DNA from: Salinarimonas sp. | Lineage (GTDB): Bacteria; Pseudomonadota; Alphaproteobacteria; Rhizobiales; Beijerinckiaceae | NCBI RefSeq assembly: GCF_040111675.1 | Contig: NZ_CP157794.1 | Span: 4,547,501 to 4,611,500 of the forward strand | DNA length: 64,000 nt | Direction: 5' to 3' | In this document: in pieces, positions 19,468-28,145 of the stretch | Layout: the number at the start of each line of letters is the position of its first letter | Numbering within the stretch: position 1 is the first letter of the stretch | The notes under the pieces: model-generated | Told to the model about the DNA's origin: nothing | The model's database searches: none | The model's input: only the letters and a program-made list of their open reading frames with translations | Translations under genes and position numbers: made by a program

Positions 19468-20004
19468 GTGCCGCGCTTGTTCGTCGGATTGGAGCTGCCG
19501 GAGACGGTGGTCGACGCCCTCGCCGGCTGCCGCGGCGGGCTCCCGGGAGCGCGCTGGCTCGAGCCGGAGAACTACCACGTCACCCTGCGCTTCATCGGCG
19601 ACGTGGACGACATCGTGGCCGAGGACGTGTTCGCGCTCCTCGCCGAGGCGCGCGCCCGCGCGCCCGTTGAGGTCGTCCTCGACGGGCTCGGGTCCTTCGG
19701 GGGCGACAAGCCGCATGCGGTCTTCGCGAGCGTGCTGGCGACGGAGGCTCTCGTGTCGCTCCAGGAGGAGACGGAGCGGCTGGTGCGCCGCGCCGGGCTC
19801 GAGCCGGAGCGGCGCAAGTTCAAGCCGCACGTGACGCTGGGGCGCTTGAAGCACGTGCCGGCGCATGCGGTCGCGGAGTGGATCGCGGCGCGCGCGCCGT
19901 TCGAGCGGCTCGCCTTCACCGCCGAGCGCGTCGCGGTGTTCTCGGCGCGTGAGGGGACCGGCGGGGGGCCCTACGTGGTCGAGGCGGCCTATCCGCTGGG
20001 CTGA
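19468..20004 (+). CDS. thpR: RNA 2',3'-cyclic phosphodiesterase
   Basis: 178 aa from the GTG at 19468, preferred because AAGGAGG (19456-19462) lies five bases before it; an ATG at 19447 has no ribosome binding site. The two-histidine phosphoesterase (2H) fold has both HxTL motifs: HVTLRF near residue 39 and HVTLGR near residue 121. These enzymes open 2',3'-cyclic phosphates on RNA ends. The opening RLFVGLELP is typical of the family. The 3' end overlaps the convergent Cys-cluster gene by 16 bases, so the two transcripts could pair. Confidence 0.88.
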   Translation: MPRLFVGLELPETVVDALAGCRGGLPGARWLEPENYHVTLRFIGDVDDIVAEDVFALLAEARARAPVEVVLDGLGSFGGDKPHAVFASVLATEALVSLQEETERLVRRAGLEPERRKFKPHVTLGRLKHVPAHAVAEWIAARAPFERLAFTAERVAVFSAREGTGGGPYVVEAAYPLG

Positions 20005-20558
20005 GCCGAGGGGCTTCGCTCGGCCTCCCAGCCCGGCACGTCGCGGGGCAGGCCCTGCCGGTCGGCGAAGGCGACGTAGTCGCGCGCGACGATCTCCTCG
20101 AAATGGCGGGCGTTGGCGATCGCCATGCGCCGGCCGCGGTCGAAGACCACGAGCGGCATGCCCGCCTGCACGGCCGAGCGGAGCACGTCCACGAGCCCGG
20201 TGCGCTTCCAGGCGAGCGGCCGGTCGGGGTCGACGAAGAGGACGAAGGCGTTCTCGATCGGGTCGCGGTGGAAATAGGCGCCGGCGTCGAGCGGATGCGG
20301 GATGCGCCGGCGGTTCGGGTGGTTCGTGCGATGCGCGGTCAGGTAGGCGCATTCGTAGGCGAGGCAGGTCTGCGGCCGCTCGGGCGCGCCGAAGATCCCG
20401 CAGCCGAGGCCTCCCGAGGCCTGGCCGGCGATGTGCCGGCAGGGCCGGTACATCGGCTTGTCGAGGGCGTGGATCTCGGGAAGCGAGCAGCAATAGGTGC
20501 AGCCGCGGCAAGGCGAGGCCGGGACGCCGAGCTTCGCCTTGCGTTTCGCCTCGCCCAT
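19989..20558 (-). CDS. YkgJ-like cysteine cluster protein
   Basis: 189 aa from the ATG at 20558, MGEAKRKAKLG. The N-terminal half carries a metal-binding cysteine set: CRGCTYCC, CRH, CGIF, and C in TCLAYECAYL. This corresponds to the zinc- or iron-chelating cluster family (YkgJ/CxxCxxCC). The C-terminal half, about 90 residues, is less conserved. Function unknown. It overlaps the convergent thpR by 16 bases. Its upstream gap (20559-20912, 354 bases) has no gene and is mostly an inverted-repeat element. Confidence 0.75.
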   Translation of the reverse strand: MGEAKRKAKLGVPASPCRGCTYCCSLPEIHALDKPMYRPCRHIAGQASGGLGCGIFGAPERPQTCLAYECAYLTAHRTNHPNRRRIPHPLDAGAYFHRDPIENAFVLFVDPDRPLAWKRTGLVDVLRSAVQAGMPLVVFDRGRRMAIANARHFEEIVARDYVAFADRQGLPRDVPGWEAERSPSAQPSG

Positions 20559-20602
20559 GGGATCACGCTCCTCGACGGTGAATGCGAGGGCGCCGTACCC
20601 TC

Positions 20603-20800
20603 TCCTTCCCTGTAGGGGAAGGTGTCGCCGCGCGAAGCGCGGTGACGGATGGGGCGCGCGGAACGCGCGTTCGGCGAAGCCGAAATGGACGGGAGCGAAC
20701 GTCGGCAGCCGGAGCCCTTCCGCTTCGCGGAACGCGTCGCGTTCGCGCCGCGCCCCATCCGTCTCGGCTTCGCCGAGCCACCTTCCCCTACAGGGAAGGA
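20603..20800. repeat. Modular inverted-repeat element (about 200 bp, MITE/REP-like)
   Basis: Perfect 20-bp terminal inverted repeats lie at 20603-20622 and 20781-20800 (TCCTTCCCTGTAGGGGAAGG and its complement). Each repeat is itself a hairpin (CCTTCCC...GGGGAAGG). Inside each arm follow a second hairpin with a GAA loop (CCGCGCGAAGCGCGG on the left, CTCGGCTTCGCCGAG on the right) and then a shared GACGGATGGGGCGCG block. The two GAA hairpins differ in sequence but keep pairing. No open frame of note. It fills the gap between the Cys-cluster gene and grxD. Confidence 0.75.
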
Positions 20801-20912
20801 TAGACGGCACGTCGCTCGTACACAGCCCCCGTCGTGGCACCCATCTCGGAGGGGAGCACGGTGGCTCGCCGAACCGAGAGACGCCACGAGCTCCCTCGAT
20901 GAGCGAAGCGCC

Positions 20913-21248
20913 TCACGCGCCCTGCTTCACCGGCACGCCCTTCTCGGTGAAGAACTGCTGCAGCTCGCCCGACTGGAACATCTCGCGGGTGATGTCGCAG
21001 CCGCCGACGAACTCGCCCTTCACGTAGAGCTGCGGGATCGTCGGCCAGTTGGAATAGTCCTTGATGCCCTGGCGGACGCCCTCGTCGTCGAGCACGTTGA
21101 CGCCCTTGTAGGGCACGCCGAGGTAGTTCAGGATCTGGACCACCTGGCCCGAGAACCCGCACATGGGAAACTGAGGCGTGCCCTTCATGAAGAGCACGAC
21201 GTCGTTCGACTTCACTTCCGTGTCGATCGTCTCGTGGGCCGTGGACAT
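20913..21248 (-). CDS. grxD: Monothiol glutaredoxin Grx4/GrxD
   Basis: 111 aa with the monothiol CGFS active site (FPMCGFSGQVVQIL) and the glutathione-binding NWPTIPQLYVKGEFVGGCD block. These proteins carry [2Fe-2S] clusters and deliver them with BolA partners. The start ATG has AAGGAGAG upstream. The bolA-like gene lies 60 bases upstream on the same strand, matching the conserved purL-bolA-grxD order in alphaproteobacteria and the known physical Grx4-BolA partnership. Confidence 0.95.
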   Translation of the reverse strand: MSTAHETIDTEVKSNDVVLFMKGTPQFPMCGFSGQVVQILNYLGVPYKGVNVLDDEGVRQGIKDYSNWPTIPQLYVKGEFVGGCDITREMFQSGELQQFFTEKGVPVKQGA

Positions 21249-21308
21249 GGCTCTCTCCTTGCTCCGGCGGTCAAGGCGCCGGACCTCGTATGGGTGCGAG
21301 ACCCGGTT

Positions 21309-21545
21309 TCAAGTCTCGGCGGGAATCGTCGTCAGCGCCAGCGCGTGCAGCACGCCGCCCATGCGGCCCTGGAGAGCCGCGTAGACCATCTGGTGCTGCT
21401 GCACGCGGCTCTTGCCCTTGAAGGAGGCGGAGGTGACGGTCGCGGCGTAGTGGTCCCCATCGCCGGCGAGATCGCGGATCTCCACCGTGGCGTCCGGGAT
21501 CGCCTCCTTGATCATGCGTTCGATCTCGCGCGCGTCCATCGGCAT
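21309..21545 (-). CDS. BolA family iron-sulfur partner protein
   Basis: 78 aa with the BolA fold signature: ERMIKEAIPDATVEIRDL, then DGDHYAATVTS, then FKGKSRVQQHQMVYAAL, where the conserved His ligand for a shared [2Fe-2S] cluster sits, and a final LHALALTT. Short BolA proteins of this kind work with the monothiol glutaredoxin encoded next. It follows purL after 15 bases, probably in one transcript. Confidence 0.93.
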   Translation of the reverse strand: MPMDAREIERMIKEAIPDATVEIRDLAGDGDHYAATVTSASFKGKSRVQQHQMVYAALQGRMGGVLHALALTTIPAET

Positions 21546-21560
21546 CGGAACGGGGCCTCC

Positions 21561-23789
21561 TCAGGCCGGCTCGGCCGCCATGTACGCCGGCAGCCAGGAT
21601 TCGTGGGCGTCCTTCAACGACGTCACAGATATGGCCCGAGAGCCCGGCAGAATCAACGCGTCCCCGCCGGTCTCCCCGAGCCTCGCGGCGGAAACGCCCG
21701 CCGCGGCGGCGCGGGCGAGGAGCGCGTCGAGCCGGTCCGCCGGGACCGCGACGAGGTAGCGGCCCTGGTCCTCGCCGAAGAGCGCGGCGTGGGCGGGCAG
21801 CGGGCCCGACGCGCCTTCCGGCAGCGTCTCGATCGAAGCCCCGATCCCGCGGCCCATGCAGCACTCGGCCAGAGCCACCGCGAGGCCGCCGTCGGAGAGG
21901 TCGTGCACCGTATCGAGGACGCCCTCGGCGATCAGCCCGCGCACCAGCTCGCCCGCGCGGCGCTCCGCGGCGAGGTCCACCGGCGGCGGCGCGCCCTCCT
22001 CGCGGCCGCAGACGAGGGCGAGGTAGAGCGAGGCGCCGAGCCAGCCGTTCGTCTCGCCGAGCAGCACCACGGCGTCGCCGGCGCGCTTGAAGGCGATCGT
22101 CGCGTGAACCGCGCAATCGTCGAGCACGCCCACGCCGCCGATCGTGGGCGTCGGCAGGATGCCGCGCCCGTTGGTCTCGTTGTAGAGCGAGACGTTGCCC
22201 GACACGACGGGGAAGTCGAGCGCGCGGCAGGATTCGCCGATGCCCCGCAGGCAGCCGACGAGCTGGCCCATGTACCGGGGCCGCTCGGGATTGCCGAAAT
22301 TCAGGTTGTCGGTGATGGCGAGCGGGCGCCCGCCGACCGCGCAGATGTTGCGCCACGCCTCGGCCACGGCCTGCTTGCCGCCCTCGACCGGGTCCGCCTC
22401 GCAATAGCGCGGCGTCACGTCGGTGGTCAGCGCGAGGCCCTTGGGCCCCTCCAGCACCCGCACGATGGCGGCGTCGCCGCCGGGCGGCTGGACGGTGTTC
22501 GAGCCGATGAGATGGTCGTACTGCTCCCACACCCAGCGCTTCGAGCACAGGTCCGGCGAGCCGACCATGGCAAGCAGCGCCTCGTCGTCGGGAACGGGCG
22601 CCGAGACGTCCGCCGGCTCGATCGCCGGCCGCCTCGGCGAGGGCTCCCACGGGCGGTCGTAGACCGGGGCCTCGTCGCCGAGCTCCTTGATCGGCAGGTC
22701 CGCCTCGATGCGGCCCTGGTGCTTGACGACGAAGCGCAGCGTGTCGGTGGTCCTGCCGATCACCGCGAAATCGAGCCCCCACTTGGCGAAGATCGCCTCC
22801 GCCAGCGCGCGCTTGGAGGGCTCGAGCACCATGAGCATGCGCTCCTGGCTCTCGGAGAGCATCATCTCGTAGGCGGTCATGCCCTCTTCGCGGCAGGGCA
22901 CGGCGTCGAGCTCGAGCTCGATGCCCAGATCGCCCTTGGCGCCCATCTCGACCGATGAGGAGGTGAGGCCGGCCGCGCCCATGTCCTGGATCGCGACGAC
23001 GGCGCCCGTCGTCATCAATTCGAGGCAGGCCTCGAGCAGCAGCTTCTCGGCGAAGGGATCGCCGACCTGCACGGTGGGGCGCTTCTCCTCCGCGCTCTCG
23101 TCGAAGGAGGCGGAGGCCATCGTCGCGCCGTGGATGCCGTCGCGGCCGGTCTTGGAGCCGAGATAGACGATGGGGTTGCCGACCCCGGTCGCCTTGGCGG
23201 TGAAGATGCCGTCGGTCCGGGCGAGGCCCACCGCCATGGCGTTGACGAGGATGTTGCCGTCGTAGGCCGTGTGGAAGCCCACCGACCCCGCGACCGTGGG
23301 CACGCCGAAGGAATTGCCGTAGCCGCCGATGCCGGCGACGACGCCGGAGACGAGATGGCGCGTCTTCGGGTGATCGGGGGAGCCGAAGCGCAGGGCGTTC
23401 AAGGCCGCGATCGGCCGCGCGCCCATCGTGAAGACGTCGCGCAGGATGCCGCCCACCCCGGTCGCCGCGCCCTGATAGGGCTCGATGAAGCTCGGGTGGT
23501 TGTGGCTCTCCATCTTGAAGACGCAGGCGAGCCCGTCGCCGATGTCGATGACGCCGGCGTTCTCGCCGGGCCCCTGGATCACCCACGGCGCGGAGGTCGG
23601 CAGCCCGCGCAGGTGGATGCGCGAGGACTTGTAGGAGCAGTGCTCGTTCCACATCGCCGAGACGATGCCGAGCTCGGTGAGCGTCGGCTCCCGGCCGATC
23701 AGCGCGACGAAGCGCTCGTATTCCTCGGGCTTGAGGCCGTGCTCGGCCACGAGCTCCTTCGTGATGGGGGGCGTCTTCGGATCGGTCAT
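21561..23789 (-). CDS. purL: Phosphoribosylformylglycinamidine synthase subunit PurL
   Basis: 742 aa from the ATG at 23789; the open frame extends upstream but homology starts at MTDPKTPPITKELV. Small-type PurL, which with PurS and PurQ makes formylglycinamidine ribonucleotide in purine synthesis. Diagnostic stretches include SAMWNEHCSYKSS, GDGLACVFKMESHNHPS, LTSSSVEMGAKGDLG, ITDNLNFGNPERP and LSDGGLAVALAECC. Length is normal for the small class. First gene of the purL-bolA-grxD group. Confidence 0.96.
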   Translation of the reverse strand: MTDPKTPPITKELVAEHGLKPEEYERFVALIGREPTLTELGIVSAMWNEHCSYKSSRIHLRGLPTSAPWVIQGPGENAGVIDIGDGLACVFKMESHNHPSFIEPYQGAATGVGGILRDVFTMGARPIAALNALRFGSPDHPKTRHLVSGVVAGIGGYGNSFGVPTVAGSVGFHTAYDGNILVNAMAVGLARTDGIFTAKATGVGNPIVYLGSKTGRDGIHGATMASASFDESAEEKRPTVQVGDPFAEKLLLEACLELMTTGAVVAIQDMGAAGLTSSSVEMGAKGDLGIELELDAVPCREEGMTAYEMMLSESQERMLMVLEPSKRALAEAIFAKWGLDFAVIGRTTDTLRFVVKHQGRIEADLPIKELGDEAPVYDRPWEPSPRRPAIEPADVSAPVPDDEALLAMVGSPDLCSKRWVWEQYDHLIGSNTVQPPGGDAAIVRVLEGPKGLALTTDVTPRYCEADPVEGGKQAVAEAWRNICAVGGRPLAITDNLNFGNPERPRYMGQLVGCLRGIGESCRALDFPVVSGNVSLYNETNGRGILPTPTIGGVGVLDDCAVHATIAFKRAGDAVVLLGETNGWLGASLYLALVCGREEGAPPPVDLAAERRAGELVRGLIAEGVLDTVHDLSDGGLAVALAECCMGRGIGASIETLPEGASGPLPAHAALFGEDQGRYLVAVPADRLDALLARAAAAGVSAARLGETGGDALILPGSRAISVTSLKDAHESWLPAYMAAEPA

Positions 23790-23861
23790 GGTCGGGGTCC
23801 CGGCTGATCGCACGGCCTTAACGGCTGGCGCGCGCGGACGCAATCGGCGGGGACCGACTGA

Positions 23862-24326
23862 TCACGCGGCGGCCGGCTCCGAATTCTCCGTCAGCACGGC
23901 GTAGATCGCGTCGGCGTCGTGCGCGGAGCGCAGACGATCGAGCACGCCCGGCCGGCGCAGCACGCGGGCGACGCGGGCCAGCGCCTTGAGATGGTCCGCC
24001 CCGGCGCCCTCGGGCGCGAGCAGCAGGAACAGCACGTCGACGGGCATGCCGTCGATGGCGTCGAAGTCGATCGGCTTCTCGAGCCTCGCGACGAAGCCGA
24101 ACAGCCTGTCGAGAGAGGCGAGCTTGCCGTGCGGGATGGCGATGCCCTCGCCCACGCCCGTCGAGCCGAGGCGCTCGCGTTGCAGCAGCGTCTCGAAGAT
24201 CTCGTGCTGGTCGAGGCCCGTCAGGCCGGCGGCATGGGAAGCGAGCTCCTGGAGAGCCTGCTTCTTGCCGCCGACCTTGAGCGCGGGCGCGATGGCGTTC
24301 GGGGAGAGGATTTCGACAAGCGGCAT
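23862..24326 (-). CDS. ptsN: Nitrogen-type PTS IIA protein PtsN (EIIA-Ntr)
   Basis: 154 aa from the ATG at 24326. EIIA-Ntr domain with the phospho-acceptor His in GEGIAIPHGK and the flanking RERLGSTGVG. It receives phosphate from NPr and signals nitrogen and potassium status in the regulatory PTS. It stands third in rpoN-hpf-ptsN, a conserved order, with 157 bases between it and hpf. It has a normal length. Confidence 0.94.
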   Translation of the reverse strand: MPLVEILSPNAIAPALKVGGKKQALQELASHAAGLTGLDQHEIFETLLQRERLGSTGVGEGIAIPHGKLASLDRLFGFVARLEKPIDFDAIDGMPVDVLFLLLAPEGAGADHLKALARVARVLRRPGVLDRLRSAHDADAIYAVLTENSEPAAA

Positions 24327-24483
24327 GACGATCGACAGGCTCGGGCGGCTCGGCGGGCGACGGGCGCCTTCGGACGGGGACCGAAAAGGCAAGGTTCGCG
24401 CCATCGTTCGCGGCATCTCCGAGATCGCAGCTCCTCGTGATCGGCCCCCGGGACGAGCCGCGGGGACGGTTGCGCATCCGGCG

Positions 24484-25077
24484 TCAGCGCGCCGATTCGG
24501 GCGGATCGATCCAGCCGATCGCCCCGTCGTGGCGGCGATATACGACGTTCATGCGGCCGGTGCCAGCATGGAGGAACACGAGAAACGGCGCACCCGACAG
24601 GTCGAGCTCGAGCACGGCGTCCGAAACGGATCGGGTGTGGAGCGCCCGCGTCGATTCGGCGATGACGACGGGATGGTACTCGGCCTCGGGCGCCTCGGCC
24701 TCCTCCTCGACGTCCTCCGTGGGCGCCTCGAGGATCGCGTAGGCCGCCTCGATCGGCGCGATCTTGTTGCCTTTCAGGTCGGACTGGTGATCACGCAGGC
24801 GGCGCTTGTGCCGGCGCAGGCGCTTCTCGATGCGATGCGCGGCCGAATCGAAGGCGGCGTAGGCGTCGTGCGCCATGCCCTCCGATTCGAGGGTGACGCC
24901 GGTCGGCATGTGGATCACGCACTCGGTGCGGAAGCCGGTGCCTTCCTTCTCGACCGTGACGTGGCCGGTCACGTCGCCGTCGAAATACTTCGCGATCGCC
25001 GCGTCGACGCGGTCCTGGACCTGGGCGCGCAAAGCCTCGCCGATGTCCATGTTCTTGCCGGAGATGCGCAAGGCCAT
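24484..25077 (-). CDS. hpf: Long-form ribosome hibernation promoting factor
   Basis: 197 aa from the ATG at 25077, with GGGGGAGA upstream. N-terminal HPF/YfiA domain (MALRISGKNMDIGEALRAQV..., with the RRHKRRLRDH basic patch around residue 105) and a C-terminal dimerisation domain (FLVFLHAGTGRMNVVYRRHDG). The two domains together make the long form, which binds the small subunit and dimerises 70S ribosomes into 100S particles. The linker is acidic. It sits downstream of rpoN (131 bases) and may have its own promoter at 25127-25154. Confidence 0.93.
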   Translation of the reverse strand: MALRISGKNMDIGEALRAQVQDRVDAAIAKYFDGDVTGHVTVEKEGTGFRTECVIHMPTGVTLESEGMAHDAYAAFDSAAHRIEKRLRRHKRRLRDHQSDLKGNKIAPIEAAYAILEAPTEDVEEEAEAPEAEYHPVVIAESTRALHTRSVSDAVLELDLSGAPFLVFLHAGTGRMNVVYRRHDGAIGWIDPPESAR

Positions 25078-25126
25078 TCTCGTCTCCCCCTCTGCGGACG
25101 GGCTTGGCGCCGTTCCCTTGAGCAAG

Positions 25127-25154
25127 TGGTAAGGAGGGGCGCGGCGTTCGTCAA
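25127..25154 (-). promoter_or_regulatory. Possible housekeeping promoter for hpf
   Basis: On the minus strand TTGACG (25149-25154), 16 bases, TTACCA (25127-25132). The -35 matches five of six, the -10 only about half. It is 50 bases upstream of the hpf start. Weak. Confidence 0.28.
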
Positions 25155-25208
25155 CGAACCGTCCGGCGAGACGGTCCCGCACCCGCGGCGTTTAGCCCCG
25201 CGCGGGCG

Positions 25209-26753
25209 TCAACCGCCCTTCTCCCGGCGACGCTCGATGGAGGACGGAATACGCAGCGATTCCCGGTACTTGGCGACCGTGCGCCGCGCGATGTCGATGC
25301 CGTCCTTGCGCAGGATCTTGACGAGCTGGTCGTCGGAGAGGATCGCGCTCGGCGCCTCCGCGTCGATCAGCTGCTTGATGCGGTGGCGCACGGCTTCCGA
25401 GGAATGCTGGTCGCCGCCGACGCCGGAAATGGCGGCGGTGAAGAAATACTTCATCTCGAACGTGCCCCGCGGCGTGCCGATCGACTTGTTCGAGGTCACC
25501 CGCGAGACGGTCGATTCGTGCATGCCGATGGCGTCGGCCACCGTCTTCAGGTTCAGCGGGCGCAGATGCGTCACGCCGTTGGCGAAGAACCCGTCCTGCT
25601 GGCGCACGATCTCGCTCGCGACCTTGAGGATGGTCTTCGCCCGCTGGTCGAGGGAGCGGGTGAGCCAATTGGCGTTCTGCAGGCACTCGGTGACGAAGGC
25701 GCGCTCCGTCTCGGTCTTGGCCGAGCGGGCCACCCGCGTGTAGTATGCCTGGTTCATGAGCACGCGCGGCAGCGTGTCCGGGTTGAGGTCGATCAGCCAG
25801 GAGCCGTCGGGCGCGGGCCGCACGAAGACGTCGGGCACCAGCACCTCGACCGGCGCGCCGCCGAAAGCGCGGCCGGGCTTCGGGTCGAGGGCCTTGATCT
25901 CGCGAATCATCTCCGCGAGATCCTCGTCGTCGACGCCGCACAGCCGCTTGAGCCCGGCGAGATCGCGCTTGGCCAGGAGATCGAGCCGCGCGACGAGCGC
26001 CTGCATGGCCGGATCGAAGCGGTCGCGCTCGCGCAGCTGGATGGCGAGGCATTCCGCGAGGTCGCGCGCGCCGACGCCCGAGGGGTCGAAGCGCTGGACG
26101 ATCGCCAGCATGCGCTCGACCTCGGCGGGCTCGGCCGAGAGACGCGCGGCGATCGCCTCGCAGCTCTCCCCGAGATAGCCGGTCTCGTCGATGGAATCGA
26201 TCAGGAAGCGGCCGATCAGCCGCTGCATCGGGTCGGGCACCGCCAGCTCGAGCTGGGCCGAGAGATGCTCGGCGAGCGTCGTCTCGCGGGTGAGGCGGGC
26301 CTCGAAATCGGTCTCCGCGCCGTCGAAGGAGCCGCCCGCGCCGACGCCGCTCCAAACGGCGGGGGTGAGCGAGAGCGGGTCGCCCTCGGCGAAGGCCTCG
26401 CGCTCGGCCTTGGGCCCGACGCCGGCGCCGTCGGGGTCGAAGGAATTGTCGAGGGAGGTGTCGAGATCGCCTTCGAGGCCGGCCCGGTCGGCGGAGAGCG
26501 TCTCGCCGTCCCAGGACGGGGCCTCGGCCTCCGCGGCGGCGGGCGGAGGCTCGGGCTCGGACGGGTCGGCGCCGACGACGGGCCCGTCGCCCTCCTCGGC
26601 GCGCTCGAGCAGGGGATTGCGCTCGAGCTCGGCGTCGACATAGGCGACGAGATCGAGGTGCGAGAGCTGCAGGAGCTTGATCGCCTGCAGGAGCTGCGGC
26701 GTCATGACCAGGGACTGGCCCTGGCGCAGCTCCAGGCGTTGCGACAGACTCAT
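25209..26753 (-). CDS. rpoN: RNA polymerase sigma-54 factor
   Basis: 514 aa. Region I is LRQGQSLVMTPQLLQAIKLL, followed by an acidic Pro/Ala-rich region II. The core-binding domain has DLAECLAIQLRERDRFDP. The helix-turn-helix is HESTVSRVTSNK, and the RpoN box is ARRTVAKYRESL at the C-terminus. It directs transcription from -24/-12 promoters and needs AAA+ activators. It starts the rpoN-hpf-ptsN group. A good sigma-54 promoter candidate in this window lies before flgF. The 164-base gap upstream, towards 26918, shows no clear promoter. Confidence 0.96.
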   Translation of the reverse strand: MSLSQRLELRQGQSLVMTPQLLQAIKLLQLSHLDLVAYVDAELERNPLLERAEEGDGPVVGADPSEPEPPPAAAEAEAPSWDGETLSADRAGLEGDLDTSLDNSFDPDGAGVGPKAEREAFAEGDPLSLTPAVWSGVGAGGSFDGAETDFEARLTRETTLAEHLSAQLELAVPDPMQRLIGRFLIDSIDETGYLGESCEAIAARLSAEPAEVERMLAIVQRFDPSGVGARDLAECLAIQLRERDRFDPAMQALVARLDLLAKRDLAGLKRLCGVDDEDLAEMIREIKALDPKPGRAFGGAPVEVLVPDVFVRPAPDGSWLIDLNPDTLPRVLMNQAYYTRVARSAKTETERAFVTECLQNANWLTRSLDQRAKTILKVASEIVRQQDGFFANGVTHLRPLNLKTVADAIGMHESTVSRVTSNKSIGTPRGTFEMKYFFTAAISGVGGDQHSSEAVRHRIKQLIDAEAPSAILSDDQLVKILRKDGIDIARRTVAKYRESLRIPSSIERRREKGG

Positions 26754-26917
26754 ACGCGTCCTCTCGAGGGGCCGTGAGCGGAGCCCTTTCCGGCACGGAA
26801 TTTGCTTTCCGATCGTTACGATTTGTATAAGCCGACGGGCGCGCCGTCAAAGCGCCCTTTGGCGCGCCCGCCTCGCGCGCCGCGCCTGTTGCGCCGCGGC
26901 AACGCTCCGGAGCCGGC

Positions 26918-27286
26918 TCAACGCGGCAGGGATATCGTCCGCTCGGCGCCGCCGAGGCCGTGAACGCCGTCGTGCGCCCGCACCGTCACCTCGGACATGC
27001 TCGCCGGAATCGCCACGCCGCTCAGGCTGCGGGTGAAGGGCTGCTCCGTCACGTGCGGGTGGGCGAGCACGCGGGTTCCGAGCACGGTCCCGTCCGGGGC
27101 GACGATCTCGAAGCGGTCGGCGTAGTGATCCCAGCCCTCGTCGGCGTGGCGCACCGTGACGTCGAAGGCGTAGACGCCGTCCCCGGTCGCGCGCACGACC
27201 ACGTCGACCACGTCCGCCTCGCCGGCGACCGCCGGGGCGGCGACGGCCGCGAGAGCGAGGGCGAGGGCGAGAGACGGGCGTCGCAT
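26918..27286 (-). CDS. Secreted protein of unknown function
   Basis: 122 aa from the ATG at 27286 (MRRPSLALALALAAVAAPAV), with a signal peptide ending near AVA/GEAD. The mature part, about 100 residues, is predicted to be all-beta and has the rhythm of a small immunoglobulin-like domain (VVDVVVRATGDGVYAFDVTV, HADEGWDHYADRFEIV). The W-D-H-Y-A-D-R-F block looks conserved. No family recognised. It lies upstream of rpoN on the same strand and is divergent from the 65-aa gene. Confidence 0.7.
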   Translation of the reverse strand: MRRPSLALALALAAVAAPAVAGEADVVDVVVRATGDGVYAFDVTVRHADEGWDHYADRFEIVAPDGTVLGTRVLAHPHVTEQPFTRSLSGVAIPASMSEVTVRAHDGVHGLGGAERTISLPR

Positions 27287-27414
27287 GGCGGCGATCCTAG
27301 GGCCTCGCGCCGGCCCGGCCAAGTCACGGATGCGGGCGCCGCGTTTTCGCGACGAACCTCGACCCGCCCCCTCGGCGTTGCCTTTGCGAAACCCATCGCG
27401 AGAAAGGCGACGAC

Positions 27415-27612
27415 ATGACCGATCAGGACAAGCCGACCGAGCCCGGCCCGAAGCCCGACGAGAAGGCCGCCCCCGAGCGCCAGCAGAAGGGGCTCACCCC
27501 GGAGCCGCTCACCAAGGAGGAGCAGGAGCGCAAGATCGACGAGGCCATGGAGGAGACCTTCCCCGCCTCCGATCCGCCCTCCTACACCTCGACGACGAAG
27601 GCCTCGGATTGA
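27415..27612 (+). CDS. Small acidic, disordered protein with a conserved C-terminal motif
   Basis: 65 aa, more than half K, E, D, P and Q in its first 45 residues, so probably unstructured. The C-terminal motif KIDEAMEETFPASDPPS resembles a short motif I recall from small proteins of Hyphomicrobiales. GAAAGGCGAC precedes the ATG. Function unknown. Its neighbour OsmC suggests a stress role, but that is inference. Confidence 0.65.
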   Translation: MTDQDKPTEPGPKPDEKAAPERQQKGLTPEPLTKEEQERKIDEAMEETFPASDPPSYTSTTKASD

Positions 27613-27717
27613 GCGGCCGGGGCGGGCGGCCGGCGCCGCCCGCCCCCCGCCGCAATCGGGCGTATGATCGACGGAGAGGCCCGAACGCAACCGGGCCCGC
27701 AGCGAAGGAGGACCCCC

Positions 27718-28143
27718 ATGAAGCGCACCGCCGACGCCGTCTGGAGCGGCGACCTGAAGACCGGCGAGGGCACGCTCGCGACCCAGAGCGGCGTCCTCTC
27801 GGGGCAGCCCTACTCGTTCAAGACCCGCTTCGAGGACGAGAGCGGCCGTTCCGGCACCAACCCGGAGGAGCTGATCGCGGCGGCCCATGCCGGCTGCTTC
27901 GCCATGCAGCTCTCGCATTTCCTCGCCGAGAACGGCACGCCGGCCGACAAGCTCGACGCCCGCGCGGAGGTGGAGCTGATCCCCGGAACCGGCATCACCG
28001 GCAGCGCGCTGACCCTCGTCGCGACCGTGCCCGGGATCGACGAGACGAAATTCCAGGAGCTGGCGACGCAGGCCAAGGAGAATTGCCCGGTCTCGAAGGC
28101 GCTCGGCGCGATCTCCGTGACGCTCGACGCCCGGCTGGGCTGA
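27718..28143 (+). CDS. OsmC family peroxiredoxin-like protein
   Basis: 141 aa from the ATG at 27718, with AAGGAGG upstream. OsmC/Ohr fold with the two redox cysteines in AAHAGCFAMQLSHFL and KENCPVSKAL and the stretch TNPEELI just before the first. OsmC proteins reduce organic hydroperoxides with lipoyl or thiol donors in the cytosol. The sequence (MKRTADAVWSGDLKTGEG) is closer to the OsmC than the OhrA branch. It is convergent with a membrane protein gene two bases away. Confidence 0.9.
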   Translation: MKRTADAVWSGDLKTGEGTLATQSGVLSGQPYSFKTRFEDESGRSGTNPEELIAAAHAGCFAMQLSHFLAENGTPADKLDARAEVELIPGTGITGSALTLVATVPGIDETKFQELATQAKENCPVSKALGAISVTLDARLG

Positions 28144-28145
28144 GA

